Below, in pieces: positions 43,459-56,900 of a DNA stretch of 64,000 nucleotides. The stretch's first letter is position 1; every line of letters begins with the position of its first letter. The notes beneath the pieces were generated by a model. It was not told where the DNA came from. It did not search any database and was given only the letters and a program-made list of their open reading frames with translations. The stretch lies in contig NC_092705.1 in NCBI RefSeq assembly GCF_964275005.1, positions 20,529,723-20,593,722 on the forward strand, given 5' to 3'. Origin of the DNA: Diadema setosum (taxonomy: Eukaryota; Echinodermata; Echinoidea; Diadematoida; Diadematidae). A program made the translations under genes and the position numbers.

Positions 43459-44973
43459 CACTCAACCAAAGATGCTTTGAGATATGGATGGTTGCCAATT
43501 TGAGATATGTATGGCTGCCAATTTTCTTGGTACGTTTCTTCCTGATTGCTAGCATGTGTTTGTTAGTGTCTTTGCACAACGAAAGTCATGTAATTCTATA
43601 CTTCTCACTTTTGATTCCTTCTTCTACAATGCAGAGATGGCACATGGTGTAGTTGTGATACGGCAATATCGTCATAGCTAAGACTTGACCACCACTATGG
43701 GGGCCTATCATGACACATCTACAGTTTCTTCTTTGGAGATCATTATTTCTATCTGGGCACAAAGAATCACAGTTTGCATGCCTTGTAATCAAATATTTTT
43801 CCAATACATATCCGATCTTTAAATCAGAGGATTTTTAGAAATTAAGTACTAGTGTTCTTTGAACAAAATCCTCTTTTATCCTTATTAATGCCCATTATAT
43901 TAATATCCAAATGCCAAGACTCTTTGAAAGCAAGTATGAATTATGTACACATTTATAAGCGAAGCAGAGATTTGCAGTGTACCTGGTAGTTATCAACACA
44001 GTGATTCTATTTAAATTCTGACTTTGAAACTAATGTGTTTGTGTGATTTTGATTTACAGTGACTTGAATCACACTGAATGCTTGAAAATGTGTTACTTGT
44101 GCTGCTGGAGCAAAGATAGAAATTTGTGATACTGAGAAAAACTCACAAGTTAACAATGAAATTTAAAATTTCCTCTTCTAAGCAAATGACTTTGGTTGCT
44201 AGGATGGGATCATCTCCCTTTTCATTGCATGTTTCAACATTAACAGTTTTATCAGACTACATCTCCTTGATTATCAAAATAGATCTCTATATCCTTACAT
44301 ATGACTCCTGTAAATACCTCATTCAACTATCTATAGATACAAGATCTTATTTGCACGCCCCTTATTAGAGTATATTTCAGCAGCATTTTTTTTATAGTCA
44401 ATACAAGAAAATATCTCATACATCCTTTTTGTCTTTACATGAAAACATACACCATGTTGCTTGTGTCTGTACAAACAAAACAAAAACAAGATAAAAGATA
44501 CAATTCTCTTTACAATTTATGTTAATTTTGGCCAGAGAAGGAGGTCCAAATTACACATATCTTACTCAAAAACCTTTACTGTCAGTCATATCAATGAGAT
44601 AACAGTCCCAACCATTGCTGAGCTTTGACTTTGCTTTAAGTACTGGCAAGTCTGACTGGATATAAGGCCATTAGATTAACATGAACTGTATGTGTCTTTA
44701 CAGGGTGGTTTCATACACAGTATATTCTATAGTGGATCATTTTGCCTGAGAATGTGATAAGTGATAATTCGCCTGTACCACTTACAACTTGCCATATTCA
44801 CACGTAAACCAAATGTTTGGCATTTGGATAATATAAGGCTAACTCCTGTACATGGAAATAGAGATAATCTTCATGATGATGGGCCACTCAAAAGTTGATG
44901 GTTTTGCTATCAGTAGAAACCAACCGACATAAAACCGGCATTTCTGTGAAGTGTGTCAGCTTATCCTTTCAGT

Positions 44974-45197
44974 TACTGTATACGCTGTTATTTTCGCGTA
45001 CAGATATTTTCGCGAATGAGAAGGCCATAGACATTTTCGCGAATGTTGTTTTCGCGAACTGACGCCGACGCTAACGTAAATGCACTATTACCCTAGCGCA
45101 TGGTGACATTTTCATGTGTTGTTAAATTCACGATCCAACTGAGATTCGCGAAATTTGCGAAAATCAAACCCTCGCGGAAATAACAGCTTATACAGTA
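44974..45197. mobile_element. TACTGTA-ended MITE (copy 3), TTTTCGCG-rich
   Basis: TACTGTATACGCTGTTATTTTCGCG at the left (key positions TACTGTA, TTATTTTCGCG) pairs with CGCGGAAATAACAGCTTATACAGTA at the right. The body has several TTCGCGAA units. 224 bp with TA borders. Confidence 0.85.
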
Positions 45198-45943
45198 CTA
45201 TCAACCAAGACAGGAGCTCTTAGTAATCTGAACAACAGAGTAATGAAGTAGTAATGTCACAGTCTTTTGTTCAAGCATGGTTAGCAATCAGTTGTTGTTT
45301 TAACAGACATTTAGCCTACATGAGGCTGTTTAGTACCAGTTTCCATGGCAATGAATGGTTATGATTTCACACTTTGGTTCTCATACAGATCTACTTGACA
45401 AGGAACTTCTATGCCTACACTGTAGAAGCACACTTGGGTATCTTTTGTTGCGTAAGTGTGACCTTAAGGCTATTAACTTGGATATTTCTTTTAAATCAAT
45501 CCCTAAATATCCACAAGGAGGGGAAACAGGGAAAGTCCCCCACAGACATGCTAAACAGACAAAAAAGGAGAAACATACAGAAACCTAACAGACATACTGA
45601 CCCTGCAGTCATAACAATTCATTTGCTCAACTAATATGCAAGGATGCCCACAAACCTAGGTTTGGAGACATATATATGAGAAACTTCATGCACTGCAAAC
45701 CATGTGTCATAGGGTATAGGGAGGGGTTGCTAGTCAACTATCACACCCCCCCCCCCCCCATCCCACTAGACACACAGACATGCCCACTTTTTGCTCCACT
45801 GCTACCTGACATTCACTTCAGGCCTGACTTTTTTTGTCCTCTTTTTTTTTTTTCCTTTTTCTTCCTGTCTCCAGATGAAGCAACCCTTGCCACGATTTCC
45901 TCTAAAATCTCCTAACACAAACTGTCTATGGGTTCAGACTAAT

Positions 45944-46151
45944 TACTGTAAAACGAGGAATGTTCACATGCATCTTAATTTTGCGAATATGCAAGTGCCA
46001 AGATTCGCGAAATTCAAATGCACATGAAAGTTTTTGGCTATGTATATGCATTTAATGCCAGTGGTAATTCGCGAAAATTTCATGTTGCGATAAAGGCCGT
46101 CAGCTCCAATTCGCGAAATTTCATGCCATGAATATATCGTGTTTTACAGTA
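45944..46151. mobile_element. TACTGTA-ended MITE (copy 4)
   Basis: TACTGTAAAACGAGGAATGTTC at the left; the right end is CGTGTTTTACAGTA. 208 bp, TTCGCGAA phrases inside, TA borders. Confidence 0.8.
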
Positions 46152-46284
46152 TAAAGGTGATCCTCGTGATACCAATTGCATAACAAGCTCCTTTACTCAT
46201 GCTTTGGGTAAGGCTGTGCCATCATTGCACCCCAGTGAGTGTATGCAACTTATGTGGTATAGTCAGGCCAAGTTGTGGTGGTAA

Positions 46285-46377
46285 TTAACCCGTTGAAGAC
46301 TAGACGCGAGCATACTTGGGCAGGCGTCTATGGAAAATACACATCACAGCAAACTCAGCTCGCCGTCAATGGGTTAA
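46285..46377. mobile_element. TTAA-flanked MITE (copy 4)
   Basis: 93 bp, TTAACCCGTTGAAGAC at the left and GTCAATGGGTTAA at the right, GTCTATGGAAAATAC inside. Same family as 5003, 13173 and 34580. Confidence 0.8.
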
Positions 46378-47907
46378 AGTGCATGCTAGTATGCAGAAAT
46401 AGCACTGTGAGTTCTTGAGTGCTTCACATCGCAAACTCTATGAAGGTGTTATCGAGTGATATGATCCACCAACGAAGTACATACAATTCTGTGCCACATG
46501 GCTTTTACAATGAACACTTTACAGTCACATTCATCGCACCAACTTGTGCATGCATTCTCCTTAATTACATTGCCAGCAATGTACACCGTACACAAATATT
46601 CTTCATGCATAATGACTGCACATGCAGCTAGATGAAGTGGAATACACGACAATACTTTAAAACACAATTTATATGCAGCACTTTGGGACTATAAAAATAT
46701 ATTCAAATGAACCTTGATGATACAGGCTTTCCCAGTTCTGGTAACAAGCAAGTAAACACAGCTAGGCATTGATTAACAGAGCATAAATACTTAATTTCCT
46801 GAAAGGGTAACTTTTGAACAATGCAGAGTGAAATTGCTGGTCCAGTTCATTCATTTGTGCCACGTATGCATTGTCTGCTATCAACAGCATTTGATAAAAT
46901 CAGCTGTTCCTCTGTATCACAAGACAATCTACCATCATACAGCAATACTTCAGTCTCATCTATCACTGATACAAATCTATTCCATACTGGTGACACTGTC
47001 TGCTATTTTCAAGGAATTCACAAATCCATTTGCATAAAACTGACATCATTATCATACAATATCTTATGGTTATGAGATGTCACTGAACTAACAAGAAAAA
47101 AGTCTACTCTTACAGCTTTTGGTGAGAAAATTGGGATGTAGCTGTAATAAGCATGCACTGGGAATTTAAAAAAAAGGAATAATGGGGATAAGTTCAATAT
47201 CTACGTCTTGCTTTATATATGAGGTAATAGAAATCATAACAATATTTTAAAAGCATAGTTAGTTACTGTTGCAAATAAAGGCCAAAGGACATTGGCAAAA
47301 GCATAAATTGAAAAGTGACAAAAAGGGGAGAATATCTGAAAATGAAACAATGCTGAAAATGTTGCATAAAGTAAGTTATGCCATGAATTAGGCTGTAAAA
47401 CAAGAGACAAAGAATTCCCTAAAATGATAAAACTTAAAAAGGGAAGAAGAATAGTGTAATTCAAATCATTTGGCAATCTATGTGACATTCACACATGTCC
47501 CCAACAATCCCAAAGTCCTTCCCTCACCCCCACCCCAAAAAAGGATAACATTACACATTGTTCACTTTTCTACAAAATATACCAGTAAGTGTAGACCACA
47601 GGGCATACCATCATACTTGGAGACTACATCGAGCTAACACTTAATATCAAGAGTTGTCATAATTAAGTATGAAGCTCTGCTCTGAGTGACACAAGTTCAA
47701 AATACTCATTCATTAAAAGCCGAAAATGAAGGCCAGACAGATGCCACTCCATCACCTGGATGGGCGTGACAAAAATACCGTCTCGAAATTTGTTTGCAGC
47801 TTGGCGGGGAGCTCTGTGGAATGTCGTCAGGAGAGGATGCATGAAGCCAGAGAGATGAGCTGGATGACCAAGGCAATTGGTGTTAAGTGTTAGCTAGCTG
47901 GTGTTTC

Positions 47908-50900
47908 CTATGCCTCCTCCTCACTAAGCTGTCTCTTGGCAGCATAATGGCTCTTCCTGCATGGGACAGATACACCAGTCAATACACTGAATACACCAAT
48001 TCAAACACTACGAAAACACCAGTCAAATAATGAGACAATGTTCAGTCAACTTTTCAATCAAACACTATACACAACGTCATCAAACACTGGAAACACGCTA
48101 TTCAGACACTGACAACATGTCAAACAGTATGAACATCAGTCAAAGAGTAATAATAAACACATCCGATGAGATGATTGTAGCATCTTTATCAGCTTGATAA
48201 CTTTAAATCATGTGAAGTAGCATTTCCTTCTTTTTTTTCTCCATTTCTTCTCTGATTCAACAATGCAAAACAAAAATGAATATTTGGCTCATAAACTGAA
48301 ATTGTACTGCAGTTCTGTATCAGTGTTTTGGCATAAAGTGTAGACTGAACACTATAATTCTCAATTCTTATAAAAAGTAAGTAGGCAACAATGTCTACAC
48401 TGATTATCACTAGAGGAGGGCAGTGTTAATCATGCTAATCTCACTGCAGCATAACAGCGGAAGGAAATGTATTTTACATATTCAAGTCATCATGTATTCC
48501 ACATCTTCCATCCATATAGAGAGGTCCCTTGACATTGACTAAGTTTGCTGAAGAAGGATAGTAAATCGAACTGATGGTATTTTTTGCTCTTCAATATCGT
48601 GATACATATTAATGCTGTCAGGTGTAAGTTGGAAGGTCTGAACATGAGACTACACAATACCTGGCCAGAATCCTGTCACACTTTGGACAGTGAGACTCCT
48701 TTGAGAAGCAAACTGTATGGTAGCATGCCCAGCAGTCTGTCAGAGAACAGGGCAGAATCATAAAAAGGAATGTTATCACACACTATAGTGTACAACACAT
48801 CATGTCAGAATACCACTGCTATTACTTATTGCCAAGAACAACTATAAGCATGGAATGAAATATTTGTCTGAACCAATACAGTTCAGAATACATGGGACTG
48901 AAAAAAAGGAAAAGTTTACAGAAGTTTACCATTGCCATTGGAGGTTTACACGTCATTTACTCAGCATGAAAATCATCCCAGCAATAGTTGCGGTGATGTA
49001 CTCCAAACATGTTTGTACAATGTAACTTTGAGCACAAAAAAAAGTATTAATGTTTAGCACGAAGAATAGGAAGCTTTGAGAGAAAGCAATGTAATATTTA
49101 ATATGACTAAATTATCATGCTTATATTCAGCAGAGATCACAATGTAACTGTGAGATATTGATATGCGAGCACTAATTCAAATTCCTCGAACTCTTGTAGT
49201 AAAGTAAAGAGGTACAAATGTACCCAACGTCAAATCTTGTCCACTTGGATTTCAAGTGAAAATTGTCGTCCGTTTAATGCCATAGCTGTCAATTGATCAA
49301 TTTATGGTCACTGCAATGTCATCAAGAACAGAACAGCTATTACTATAAAAAGACTAGTATACACATAGGTGTATATGATTCATCTGCATATTAAAAGAGA
49401 GTACAGTTACTTTTACAGTAGATGAAACTATGTTGATTTTGATAACTAACCAAGAACTGACACCTCTACTTGATTCTCACAGCAGAAAAAAAAAAGGAAA
49501 ATGAAGGATTACCTGGGCACTGGTATGTTGTGTTGAGTTGGAATGGAAAGATGATCTGGTCTTTATTGCACAGTTCACAGACAAAGCCCTTAGCCTGGCA
49601 GAGCTGTAAATAAACACAGTGAATCAATCAAGAGTGAGTGGATTACTGCTTTAGACATCTGCATTCATTGCCATACTGATGGGGTAGAAGTGGGTTTCAT
49701 AAATAGTAGGAACAGAGGGGCACAGGTAGGGGTTCACAAAGGGGGCCAGTAGAGCGCAAGTAGGCAACAGGTGGGGGTGTAAAAGAAGGAGAGATGGGAT
49801 GGTTAATGGGGCCATTTGATATAAGGCAAGATATCCGAAGGACCACTGAAAGAGCATAAAAATTGACAGAACTCTCAACAATCTTTCAGTCAACTTTCAA
49901 TGATCTGGGAGGTCTTTTGTGATCTCTTATGATGATCTTCCCATAAACTTTCAATGATCTTCGAGGATTTCCGTGATCCCTTAATGATTTTTCAGTGAAT
50001 TCCATGGTCTATGTGGTCTCTGAAAAACAATTTTAATCAGTTTTTTGGTAGTCTTTTTTTTAATGGTGTTTCAGTGGTCTTTCAGCAGTTTTTAGGAATC
50101 TCTAACAAGCACTCAAGGGTGTTACTAGTCTTTCAATTATCTTTTGGCAGTCTCTCAAGAATAGCCACATTTTTTGGAGAAGATCACTGAAAGATTTTTA
50201 ACAGATCACCGAGAGATCATTAAAAAATCAGTCTCTCAGAGATATTGACTGAACTCTTGAAGATTTCACAGAGAACACATGTATGTCAGATGATGAAAAT
50301 CTCTCCACAGTCTTATTGATTTCTCAGTGAATGTTCAGCAGTCTTCAAGGTCCCTCAGAGATCTCTTGAGAAATTTACTTGAAAATTACTTTTTGGTCTT
50401 TCAATGATCTTTCAAGGGTTTTTAGAGCCATTGCACATAAACACTATCTTTATCTGGTTTTGGAGACTGCAGAGGGATCTTTCTATAAGGGATCTTGCTA
50501 ATTTGGGGCCTCTCCAAGGGACTACAATATGTGGAATGGGGGTTACCATACCTGACACTGGTTGACATGTGTTACACCGTCGCCCACAAGCTGGCTGAGG
50601 ATTTTCTCCATGTCACCACTTCGCACCTGGATAAGGTCACTTAGAGAGAAGAGGTCAGGCTGGCCCATCCAGTGACCGGGCTGCCGGTCATACTTTGCCT
50701 TCAGGCTGGAGAGAGCAAGAGGGGAGCATCACAGATCAAATTCAGAGCTAGAAGGACATTAACTACATTCTGACAAGATGCATTTTGGAGTAATTGATTT
50801 CACCTATGAGAGTCTGTTCACTTCATCAAACTCTTAAATTCAGAAGTAAAAGTCTTCTCATGAATGGTTGGAGGAAATTAGCTACGGGTACAAAGTACAA

Positions 50901-53900
50901 ACTGTAACTCAGGGAGTGGGAATGTCTTGTCACCACAGTATAATGAAGGTCTAACACAATCTTCAATGCTTGAATATGCTTACGATGATGATCTAAACAG
51001 TCATTGAAGGACATGTATCTATCTTGACAGGAGATGATTTATCAGGCATTCACAGAAAGTGAAAGTAGATTCAATCAAGTTTTGCCACATCTCCTTCTAT
51101 TCCATGCCAGCTTGAAGAACAATGCATCTAAAACTGGGAATCAACATGATCTTGGCCAAGTTGCCATTTACTAACAAATCAGAGAAGAAGTGTTATGATA
51201 TCAAATACATTGTGCTTCCATGGAGTCTTTGCCGACTTAAAAATTCAAATTTAAACAAATTACGCGAAGCATTTAACTCATATATATCAAAATGATTTTG
51301 GCAAAACCGTCAGGACCATCACAATTGGGTAGTGGATTAAGAATATTTTCTTGCATGTACACAGGCAATGGGAATTATACAAGAAATTAGCCAAGATGTT
51401 TTTTTCTGAAGTTAATCACAAGTGAAAAGGAGAATGAAACCCAAATATAATGTGGATTGAGTGGATGAAGCAATATTAGTAGAACACATCAGTGAAGTTT
51501 GAGGAAAATCAGACAATGCATTGAAAAGTGTTAAAATTTTACAGTTTTGGTATCACCGAATAAGAAGACTACAATATTTTGTGACGTTAGGCATGGACAA
51601 GGGTACAGAGAATTCCACAAAATGTCATTTTCTGATGAAAAGTACCCGTTCCCTTATCTTGTTACTGAAATACATGTATGTGAAGTGCAATACCATTTCC
51701 CCTGCTTTCTGAAAGAGGCAAGTCAAGTGCTTTTTCAAAATGATAGAAAAGTGAAAATAGTTGAATTTTCTCTACATTGTTGCCCATAAATGATGTCACT
51801 AACTGTTGACATACATGTATTCAGCGATGGCAACACTGAAACTTTGAAGATGTGTAACTTTTCAATGGATTTCCTGATTTTCCTCAAGCTTTGCAGACGG
51901 GTGTGTTATTACACTGATACTGTTTCATTCTTTCAATCTACATACATTTGGGTTTCATTCTCCTTAAAGAGTACTGTATACGCCAAATATTTCGCGAGGT
52001 TTCTATTTTCGCGAATTTTGCGAGTCGGGCGCTATTCGCGAAATTAAAGACACGCGAAAATATTGACTCTGATCCCAATGCGAATGTGATGTACGCGTGT
52101 ACACTTCTCCTTCAGTGCAGGACTCCACGATCGCAAATTTAACCACTCGCGAAACCGTCGGGAATTCCCGATTCGCGAAAATTTAGACTCGCGAAATATA
52201 TGGCATATACAGTAGGCCTACTTATATTTGACCCTGAGCTGCTAATATATTCCCAAAATAATATTCCCAAAACGACTTTGTATTTCATTTATGTATTTAA
52301 AAAAAATTCAGAAATAGAATAAAAATGAAAATGAAAATAAAATCTGATGCACAAAACATTAGGCATGACACCGGATAAATGCATGCTAAAAAAATTCTCA
52401 AAATAGAAATGTGAATAACTCGCACTGTTTTACAAAGGATCTGCACAGAAAATTTTGCCATTAAACCAATAAAGCCCTAACATAGAGATTATGCATATGA
52501 CAAAACTGTACCATCAGGGGGGCATTTCATGAAGCGTTTTGTCTGACAAATTTGTCGGACAGATTTGCTCTCAGCCAATCAGATGCAAGGACTTCAGTAG
52601 CTTATATCAGCTTGTCAGAAAATATATCTGACAAAACACTTCATGAAATGCCCCCTAGACCAACACCATGCTGGACAATTATTAACTGTTGCACACGAGG
52701 ACGCTATTGAATTGCTGACAATAAAAATTAGGACAACACAAGTAACTTGTCTTCAAAGGAGAGTAATAATTTTTTGTTGTTGATCATCGCAGGCAATTTA
52801 CATGCCACCGCACACATGCTCACATGTAGTTCATCTACACACACCACTAGAATGGCCATGTCATAAATTGTCGGTGTGACAACACTCATATTATTCACAA
52901 ACTTTGACAATAACAGTCGTATAAATATCATGAATAAAACCTTCAAGCAACACATAATACCTACAGTGTATAGTGTTGAAATAAATACCGTAAATAACTA
53001 CTGCCTTAAATAACCTTGTCTGATAAGGGGTTTCAATACCCTCTCTATACTTTTTAAATGATCATTAAGCTGCTAATCACCCCTTCAGGTATGCTTTACG
53101 ATCAATTCAGTTTTGATCGTAGATTAGACCTGGACATGCAAAACTCTCAGCAACACTGAGCGGGGTTTTCTCCGAGGTGTTCAAACATGGGTGTCATTAA
53201 CAATCCCATCTCATTAATCTTTATCTCTTGTATGGCAGTGACAGCCAACACATGGTGGCAGTGGCTGTTGTTTTTGCTGCTTTTTATTTATGTTGATGTT
53301 GTTGTTGTTGTTTTGGTGTTGGTTTTCCTTATGGCCATAAATGTCAAAACTCAATTAATATTCAGGTTCATTCAAACATACGGGTATGCACATTACCACT
53401 CACAGACAGGGTCAAAATGATATGCAGGACATTGAACACATCCTAGATAGCATTGCAAAACATGACGAAACACACATTTTCACACAAGAGTTGAATCAAT
53501 TCAGGTGGTATGCTGACTCACCTGCTACTCTCCACACACAAAGCATTTAAGTACAAAATGCATGGGAGATGAACATAAATATTTGATATCATTAAAACAC
53601 ATTCAGATTGTTTGGGCTTGTTGAAACATCTACAGCCATTCCGTTACTACATGATACTCTCGTGTACACTTAAAATAGAGTAATGTCACAACTTAAATTT
53701 GCAAAGAAATACGATAAAACCTTAATCATTGATTTTCATGGGGACCAAGCAGCATAAAGACATAATTCTCTTATGCAATGCATGTGATGACTGATGTTTC
53801 ATTAAAAAAAAAAAAAATTGGTAAACACAAACAAGATGCGGTTAAAATAGCAACAGGTCTACTGCTGATTACATCTGTTTAAAACAATACTTGGTCTGAT

Positions 53901-56900
53901 TCTTATTCTAGACATCAGCATCAATAGTATTCCCTTAAGTCTAACTTGCTTTTGTATTAGGTTTAGTTCATCATCTGAGGGTTACCTTCAGGGTCACTAT
54001 GATGATGTCTGTACCAGGCCTTGGCACTAACTTTTTTGTCTGATGGCCTGTTTGAGCCACTAAAATCTTTTTACATCTGAAGTTTTGATGGCCCGAAAAA
54101 AGATATGTAGCAGCCCGAAATCATAGCAAAGCAGATATAACAATCCATTTTGAACCTTAGTTGCCAGATCGAGCCACCAAATGATAAATTTGGTGGCCGG
54201 ACATCAATTTTTAGGGTAGGTCCCAGGCTACCACTAAGTCAAGCCCTTGTGGCTGCAGGTGTCATGTAACAGTGGTTAATACGGAACTGATACTAGCCAT
54301 TTTATTTACTGCCGGTTACTGTGAAGTGTATAATGCTGGGGACAAGTATTCACTCAAATACTTTAGTATGAGAGCATTACAACTGCCATATATCAATACC
54401 AACAGGAGGATGTCTCTTCTGAAAACCCTTTTCATGATCTCTTTTGACTCCTCATATGTTAGAGGGAAACTCCATATCAAAGTTGATTTCAGTCAACCGG
54501 GTGAAGTTGAAAAAAAAAAATTTAGTGAAAGTTTGAGTACAATTAAATGACAGAATATAAGGTTTGGGAATTTCACATTTATGCTTGAATAATATCTTTT
54601 TTTTTTTCTAATCCAACTCAATAGTGATGTACAATTTGTAGCACCATAACAATCTTCTTTCATCAGGTTTTGAACCATGCAAACCCTAGCATAATGTGCT
54701 GCCAAGATAATTATTTCTTCTTAAAAAGCTTGGAAGACTTGGTGACCAAAGGGATTGCTTACCTCTCACACAGCCTACAGATCTTCAAGAAGTCCTTGAG
54801 GTAGAACAGTTGGGTTCGCAGTTCCTAATAAAGAATAAGAATCATAGTGAAAAATAGTAATTGTGCTCTTCCAATGATTACGCTTCCAGAAATTTTGGCT
54901 TCACAAAAACATATTTTTGCTATTTACCTACTATGATGTAGGTTACAAAGACACAGAGCACATTGATTTTGTATTTTCACAAATCACAAAGAACACTGAC
55001 TATCACAATGAAAGTGAAAAAAAAGTTGCTGGAAAACTGATTTTCCACAAACCTACTGAAAATGTTCTCTGAAAGCCTTTCACTCTTGGTCTAACACTTG
55101 CCTTCACACACAACTAATACAACCTGTCTTTTTACAAAAGTCAAGTTTGTACTTATTTAATATCAAACCTTTGCCTTATGATACTGGTGGTCTTCTAAAA
55201 TAGACTACACTCTTGAAATGGACTAGAAGATAAGGAGAAGACACCAACCTTAACAACCTGCATCTGTCGCACTCTCCGGTACAAGATGGGGTTGATGTCA
55301 GCCACGTTAAAGACAGGGTCGCCGAAAATCTTGGACAGCAGCTCCTGCGAGAAGTTGGAGACCGGGTAGCGACTGAAGTCCCACTTGCGTAAGATGCGGC
55401 TCGGGATCGGCGATGAAATGTTGGTGTGGCAACACTGACAGAAATACTTGCCAAGGTACTCACAGTACCTCAATCTTTTCAGGAAACCTGGTAGAGTGAG
55501 AGACAAAAATTGGCTTGATTGTCATGTTGTTTCTGTCTGTTTGTTTTTGTTTCCTCGCATTCAGAATGTAAGCTCAACTTTAAATGCTTCTGTAAAAGCA
55601 TAAATTTTCCTGCAAAAACAAAAACAGGCTATTTTTTTTTTTTTTGCTTGCTTGCTTGCTTAGTTTACACAATACTACTTTATATTTTGATTCTACAAAA
55701 TTAAAAACATGCAAACTTCTTTTTATCAGACCAAGTGAAAAAAAAAATCACTCTCATGGAAATTTCCACTTTAACAGTTCACAGCTCAACATAATACAAA
55801 GACATACAGACATCCATACTCATCAATCCCTTTAAGTAATTAGTATAAGTGAAATTCTCATAAATATCTTGCTACAAAGTTGTTTTTCTGGTAAGTCTGA
55901 CATAAAAATAATATCCTGTCAGTGTACACATCAGGAGACACACTGCAAAGTGGATAATTATCGCTCTTTGTGAACGCTAAGCATCATCAGGCTGTAATCA
56001 TTTATGAACTGCATTTTAAATTTGAAAATATCTGATGACTACTGTGCCCTCAGGAAATCAAATCATGTATTGGAATCCTCTAAAGATGAGTGCACAGTAT
56101 TCAAAACAAGGGGAACATAAAACGATGAATGTAGAATACCATGAGGCTGATCCTACATGCAATGCACAAAGTGATTAGCTGCATATTCTCACTGTACAAT
56201 AAAGAACACACAATTATTTGAGAAATAGAATTGGGCATGCGAATCTTACCTCTTTCCACTTTCATTCCACACCCGGCACATCGGTAGTTCTGCTTAGCAA
56301 CCAGCTGCTTGCGTCTGGTGGAGCGAGTAATTTCATGACATTGACAAGCATTTATGAGGCAAAACGTATCCACAAATTGCCTTTGATATCATGACAACTG
56401 AAGGTTCAGTCCCATGAAATATTTGTCATCAGAGCACATATTTCTTACTGGACTCAGGAAACATTGAATAGATGTGCTGCTATCTCACTCTCCCCCCCCC
56501 CCCCACACACACACATACCTGCAGATAAATATTAAACATACCACCTACTGCTAATCCCAGTAGTTCTAGGTTCCAAGGATGTAATTTTCTTAAGTATGAC
56601 TGATTTGATTCCATAACTGAATCTTTTCATTTGAGTACAAGAAGGGCATTAATGTACATATAGCGCCAATGCCCTTTGTGATCTTGTTTGAAGATGTAAG
56701 ATAATGCTGAAGTGAAACCATTGGTTTCAAATCGTGTGTTACACTGCATGTACAGTAGTTTGATCCTTGGTTAGCGTGGTACCTGAGAATGTCTAAGAAT
56801 ACCCTTTTCTTTTTTTATAGAACTTGCCTATCTGTTAATGTTTGAGGCATCATTTGTTCATCAAAACCTGAAAAATATCTCTCATGTAATATAATTCCTG

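Larger units (their letters stand above)
36355..47907. other. Convergent region between the receptor and RUBCN
   Basis: Holds the 3' UTRs and any intergenic DNA of two genes facing each other. For the receptor, ATTAAA near 37632 and AATAAA near 38622 are possible signals. For RUBCN, the nearest AATAAA on the minus strand that I see is near 42733, over 5 kb from the stop, so a variant signal may be used instead. Contents: an unexplained 172-codon reading frame (36813-37331), a foldback MITE (39801), a polypurine tract (40739-41150), a T21 run (about 41338-41360) and several MITEs. No further gene recognised. Confidence 0.55.
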
